NCBI GenBank assembly: GCA_038255685.1
Contig: JBBSLC010000133.1
Coordinates: forward strand, 1-7,675
Length of the DNA: 7,675 bases
Source: CADCSY01 sp038255685
GTDB taxonomy: Bacteria > Actinomycetota > Acidimicrobiia > Acidimicrobiales > CADCSY01
Direction: 5' to 3'
Every line of letters starts with the position of its first letter. Position 1 is the stretch's first letter. The position numbers and the translations under genes are program-made. Shown one piece after another: positions 5,653-7,675 of the stretch. The notes below the pieces were generated by a model. That model was not told the DNA's origin. It was given only the letters and a program-made list of their open reading frames with translations, and ran no database searches.

Positions 5653-6399
5653 ATGGTGAGCACCGAGCTCGTGGCCGACGGCCTGGTCCGCATCGTGCGG
5701 ATCGGGCGGCCCGAGCGACGGAACGCCATCGACTCCGAGGCCGCCACCGCGCTGCACGACGCGTTCCTCGCCTTCGAGGCGGCCGACGACGAGCGGGTGG
5801 CGGTGCTCACCGGCGACGAGGCCGCCTTCTGCGCCGGCGCCGACCTGAAGGACCTGCCGCGCCTGCGCCCGTCAGGACCCCTCGGGCCGACCCGCCTGCA
5901 GCTGTCGAAGCCGGTCATCGCTGCGGTCGAGGGGTGGTGCGTCGCCGGTGGCCTCGAGCTCGCGGCGTGGTGCGACCTGCGCGTCGCAGGGCGGTCGGCC
6001 CGCTTCGGCTGCCTGGAGCGGCGGTGGGGGGTCCCACTGATCGACGGCGGCACCCAACGCCTCCCACGCATCGTCGGGCTCGGTCGGGCCCTCGACCTCA
6101 TCCTCACCGGTCGCGAGGTGGGGACGACCGAGGCCGAGGCGATGGGCCTCGTGAACCGGGTCGTCGACGACGGCGACGCCCTCGACGCCGCGGTCGCACT
6201 CGCGACCCAGATCGCCGCCTTCCCCCAGCTGTGCGTGGTCTCGGACCGGTCGTGCGCCTACGAAGGGCTCGGCACGCCCCTTGCCGACGGCCTCGCCCTG
6301 GAGGACGCACGCGGGCGGGAGGTCATCGCCGCCCCCGGCTTCGCCGACGGCGTGGCCCGCTTCACCGCCGGTCAGGCACAGCGGAGGACGGGACCGTGA
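5653..6399 (+). CDS. Enoyl-CoA hydratase/isomerase (crotonase) family protein
   Basis: 248 aa soluble crotonase-fold enzyme acting on acyl-CoA thioesters. The first oxyanion-hole segment is FCAGADLKDL (59-68). The second is GWCVAGGLELAAWCDLR (94-110), supplying Glu102, the equivalent of hydratase Glu144. FGCLERRWGVPLIDGGTQRLPRIVG (118-142) supplies Glu122, the equivalent of Glu164. Both acid/base glutamates are present, so true hydratase activity is plausible. The loop between the oxyanion segments is short (LPRLRPSGPLGPTRLQL), and RRWGVPLIDGGT resembles an actinobacterial crotonase subgroup of unknown substrate in which, as I recall, the second Glu is often lost. The ATG at 5653 is chosen; the next codon is GTG and could also serve, with GGAG 4-5 nt ahead of it. 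It is the first gene of a plus-strand pair lying against the core cluster. No other beta-oxidation gene adjoins, so the pathway cannot be assigned. Confidence 0.92.
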   Translation: MVSTELVADGLVRIVRIGRPERRNAIDSEAATALHDAFLAFEAADDERVAVLTGDEAAFCAGADLKDLPRLRPSGPLGPTRLQLSKPVIAAVEGWCVAGGLELAAWCDLRVAGRSARFGCLERRWGVPLIDGGTQRLPRIVGLGRALDLILTGREVGTTEAEAMGLVNRVVDDGDALDAAVALATQIAAFPQLCVVSDRSCAYEGLGTPLADGLALEDARGREVIAAPGFADGVARFTAGQAQRRTGP

Positions 6400-6458
6400 G
6401 CGAGTGCAGCGAGCGTGGCCCGAGCGGCCCGGCCGCAGGCCGAGAGCGGACGCGGTGA
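6396..6458 (+). other. Micro-ORF linking crotonase and zinc-ribbon genes
   Basis: A 20-codon frame starts with GTG at 6396 inside the crotonase stop (GTGA) and ends with TGA at 6456-6458 inside the next gene's GTG (GTGA again). The peptide, rich in Ser, Gly, Arg and Pro, resembles no known protein and is probably not functional itself. If translated, it would carry ribosomes from the crotonase to the zinc-ribbon start by stop-start reinitiation. It may equally be chance, because random GC-rich frames of this length are usually open. Confidence 0.25.
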
Positions 6459-6462
6459 GCGA
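6396..6462. repeat. 59-bp segment bounded by 8-bp direct repeats GTGAGCGA
   Basis: GTGAGCGA occurs at 6396-6403, over the crotonase stop, and again at 6455-6462, at the start of the zinc-ribbon gene. The 51 bp between them are rich in gcgag/ggcc words and contain a near-perfect palindrome gcggcc-c-ggccgc (6424-6436). Deleting one repeat plus the segment would leave ACCGTGAGCGACCCC, an ordinary 4-nt GTGA overlap between the crotonase stop and the zinc-ribbon GTG. This is what an insertion with an 8-bp target duplication would look like, though short repeats arise easily in GAGCG-rich DNA. The repeat is seen directly; its origin is inferred. Confidence 0.6.
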
Positions 6463-6661
6463 CCCCTTCGACCAGCGCCACTCCGGCCTCGAGCCCGAGG
6501 CGGAGATCGACTGCATCGACTGCGGTGGACCCTGCCGCCTCACCTCCCACCCGCCCGAGATGGGCTGGCAGCCCGGTGACCTCGCCACCTACCGCTGCCG
6601 TGACTGCCACGACCGCTGGGACCTCCTGCTGCCCGGCGGGCCAGACGAGCGAGGCGACTGA
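6455..6661 (+). CDS. Small CxxC zinc-ribbon protein, unknown function
   Basis: 68 aa from the GTG at 6455. Cys20-x2-Cys23 (CIDCGGPC, with a third Cys at 27) and Cys48-x2-Cys51 (CRDCH) form a probable zinc ribbon with a 24-residue loop containing MGWQPGDLATY. The rest is acidic and soluble, with no signal or membrane segment. The frame is open upstream to 6281, but that part overlaps the crotonase and has low-complexity Arg/Pro composition, so the short form is preferred. No strong ribosome binding site precedes it; translation probably depends on the upstream gene (see the GTGA micro-ORF). I do not recognise the family. By context it may bind nucleic acid or act with the crotonase, but neither is shown. 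It converges on recG, ending 41 nt from the recG stop. Confidence 0.72.
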   Translation: MSDPFDQRHSGLEPEAEIDCIDCGGPCRLTSHPPEMGWQPGDLATYRCRDCHDRWDLLLPGGPDERGD

Positions 6662-6672
6662 GGCGAAGCGCT

Positions 6673-6693
6673 GGGTGTCGACGACGTCGACCC
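6673..6693. terminator. Possible bidirectional hairpin between convergent genes
   Basis: Between the zinc-ribbon stop (6661) and the recG stop (6703), TCGAC pairs with GTCGA around the loop GAC, and GGG pairs with CCC after a 2-nt TG bulge on one side. It is symmetric, so it folds in both transcripts and sits where a shared terminator is expected. There is no T-run on either strand, so intrinsic termination is doubtful. Confidence 0.35.
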
Positions 6694-6702
6694 GGCGCCG
6701 CC

Positions 6703-7675
6703 TCAGGACTTGAGCAGGTACTCGGTCCGCTCGGCGTCAGCGGTGCCCTCGTCGCCGCCGAGGAGGAGGTCGACCTCGTCGGCGAGCAGGGGGTGGGCGT
6801 CGAGGCCACCCGGGCCGTCGACGAGCTCGAAGGCGACCTCCCGCGCCTTCTCGACCCACGGGCGGTCCCGGCGCAGCGAGGCGAGGCGCAGGTCGTTCCG
6901 GCCCTTCTGGCGGCTGCTCATGAGCGTGCCCTCGCCACGCATGTTGAGGTCGACCTCCGCGAGGGCGAAGCCGTCGTTGGACGCCACGAGCGCCTGCAGC
7001 CGCTCCGCACCCTCGGTCGGCGCCCCCTCGTCGTCCTCGCACGCGCCGAGCAGGTAGCAGGCCGACGCCGCGCTCCCCCGCCCGACCCGGCCCCGCAGCT
7101 GGTGCAGCTGGGCGATGCCGAACCGGTCGGCATCGAGGATGACCATCACCGTGGCGTTTGGGACGTCGACGCCGACCTCGATGACGGTGGTGGCGACGAG
7201 GACGTCGACGTCCCCGGTACGGAAGGCGGCCATCACCTGCTCCTTGTCCCTGGCGTGCACCCGGCCGTGGAGCAACCCGAGGCGCAAGCCGTGCAGCTCG
7301 CCGCCACCGAGCTCGTCGAACGTCTCGGTGGCCGACGCCACCTCGAGCTTGTCCGAGCCCTCGACGAGGGGGCACACGACGTAGGCCTGGCGTCCGGCTG
7401 CCACCTCGGCGCGGACGTGGGCCCACGCCTCGGCCTCGAGCAACGGACCCTTCGCCCACACCGTTCGGATCTTGGTGCGACCAGCGGGCAGCTCGTCGAG
7501 GACGCTCACGTCGAGGTCGCCGTAGACGGTCATGGCCGCTGTGCGGGGAATCGGGGTGGCCGTCATGACCAGGACGTCTGGCACCGGTCCCGACTTGTCC
7601 CGCAGCGCCGCCCGCTGCTCGACCCCGAAGCGGTGCTGCTCGTCGATGACGGCGACCCCGAGGCTGGCGAACGCC
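6703..7675 (-). CDS. recG: ATP-dependent DNA helicase RecG, 3' part (runs off right edge)
   Basis: The last 323 residues of RecG, which remodels stalled replication forks and Holliday junctions. The frame continues beyond the window end, so the N-terminal wedge domain and motif I (Walker A) are not visible. Seen in order: motif II DEQHRFGVEQR (residues 11-21 of the fragment), motif III TATPIPRT (38-45) followed by YGDLDVSVLDELPAGR, the motif V region ATTVIEVGVDVPNA (about 161-174), motif VI QLRGRVGRG (192-200), then the RecG C-terminal segment NMRGEGTLMSSRQKGRNDLRLASL, where other RecGs have RGPGEFLGTRQSG. The GTG at 7584 is internal and is not a start. The recG-rsmD-coaD order is common in actinobacteria; here recG is separated from rsmD by a plus-strand gene pair. 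Confidence 0.96.
   Translation of the reverse strand, partial: AFASLGVAVIDEQHRFGVEQRAALRDKSGPVPDVLVMTATPIPRTAAMTVYGDLDVSVLDELPAGRTKIRTVWAKGPLLEAEAWAHVRAEVAAGRQAYVVCPLVEGSDKLEVASATETFDELGGGELHGLRLGLLHGRVHARDKEQVMAAFRTGDVDVLVATTVIEVGVDVPNATVMVILDADRFGIAQLHQLRGRVGRGSAASACYLLGACEDDEGAPTEGAERLQALVASNDGFALAEVDLNMRGEGTLMSSRQKGRNDLRLASLRRDRPWVEKAREVAFELVDGPGGLDAHPLLADEVDLLLGGDEGTADAERTEYLLKS

Noticed and set aside
4981..5757. Extended N-terminus of coaD up to 5757
   Set aside because: This is the shadow of rsmD on the same strand in another frame. The PPAT fold begins at VATVLYPGSF, and GTG 4980 has a strong ribosome binding site.
6281..6454. Longer N-terminus for the zinc-ribbon protein
   Set aside because: It overlaps the crotonase coding region out of frame and has Arg/Pro/Ala-rich low-complexity translation. 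GTG 6455 fits the GTGA junction.
6673..6693. Classical intrinsic terminator
   Set aside because: The hairpin is real, but neither strand has a following T-run, so only a tentative call is given.
7582..7584. GTG at 7584 as the start of recG
   Set aside because: The frame continues upstream to the window edge with the conserved helicase motif DEQHRFGVEQR, so this codon is an internal Val.

Overview
The window is GC-rich chromosomal DNA from an actinobacterium. The gene order on the minus strand (recG, then rsmD, coaD, a SepIVA-like coiled-coil gene, a DUF177 gene, rpmF, plsX, acpP, rnc, mutM) is the conserved actinobacterial core block. The shape of the ACP, the SepIVA-like protein and the crotonase suggests the Acidimicrobiia rather than Mycobacteriales or Streptomycetales. 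That class-level placement is an inference from protein style, not a search result.

Layout, right to left (direction of transcription on the minus strand). The 3' part of recG enters from the right edge and ends at 6703. A two-gene plus-strand cassette (5653-6661), an enoyl-CoA hydratase/isomerase and a small CxxC zinc-ribbon protein, lies between recG and rsmD. It is convergent with recG and divergent from rsmD. The main minus-strand cluster then runs from 5534 to 93: rsmD (16S rRNA methylation), coaD (CoA synthesis), a SepIVA/Rv2927c-like protein, DUF177/YceD (rRNA/ribosome-linked), rpmF (L32), plsX and acpP (phospholipid and fatty-acid synthesis), rnc (RNase III) and mutM (Fpg-type DNA glycosylase). 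Junctions are tight inside rsmD-coaD-SepIVA-DUF177 (including a 4-nt GTGA overlap), at rpmF-plsX (7 nt) and at rnc-mutM (8-nt overlap). Longer leaders precede rpmF and acpP, and each contains a possible promoter. Functionally the cluster combines ribosome and rRNA maturation with CoA/ACP/phospholipid precursor supply and cell-envelope growth.

Most items are ordinary core genes. Points worth a second look: (1) mutM keeps the Pro2/Glu3 catalytic start and the zinc finger, but the residues normally used for beta- and delta-elimination and the lesion-void triad are substituted; (2) a 59-bp segment between perfect 8-bp GTGAGCGA repeats separates the crotonase from the zinc-ribbon gene, looks like a small insertion into a former GTGA overlap, and creates a micro-ORF with GTGA overlaps at both ends; (3) four tandem 18-bp repeats abut the mutM stop; (4) the rsmD/crotonase divergent region has two leaderless-looking starts (TAnnnT, 6 nt, ATG) and a 9-bp-arm inverted repeat. 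No wholly new multi-gene system was found. No tRNA, rRNA, CRISPR array, transposase or phage gene is visible.
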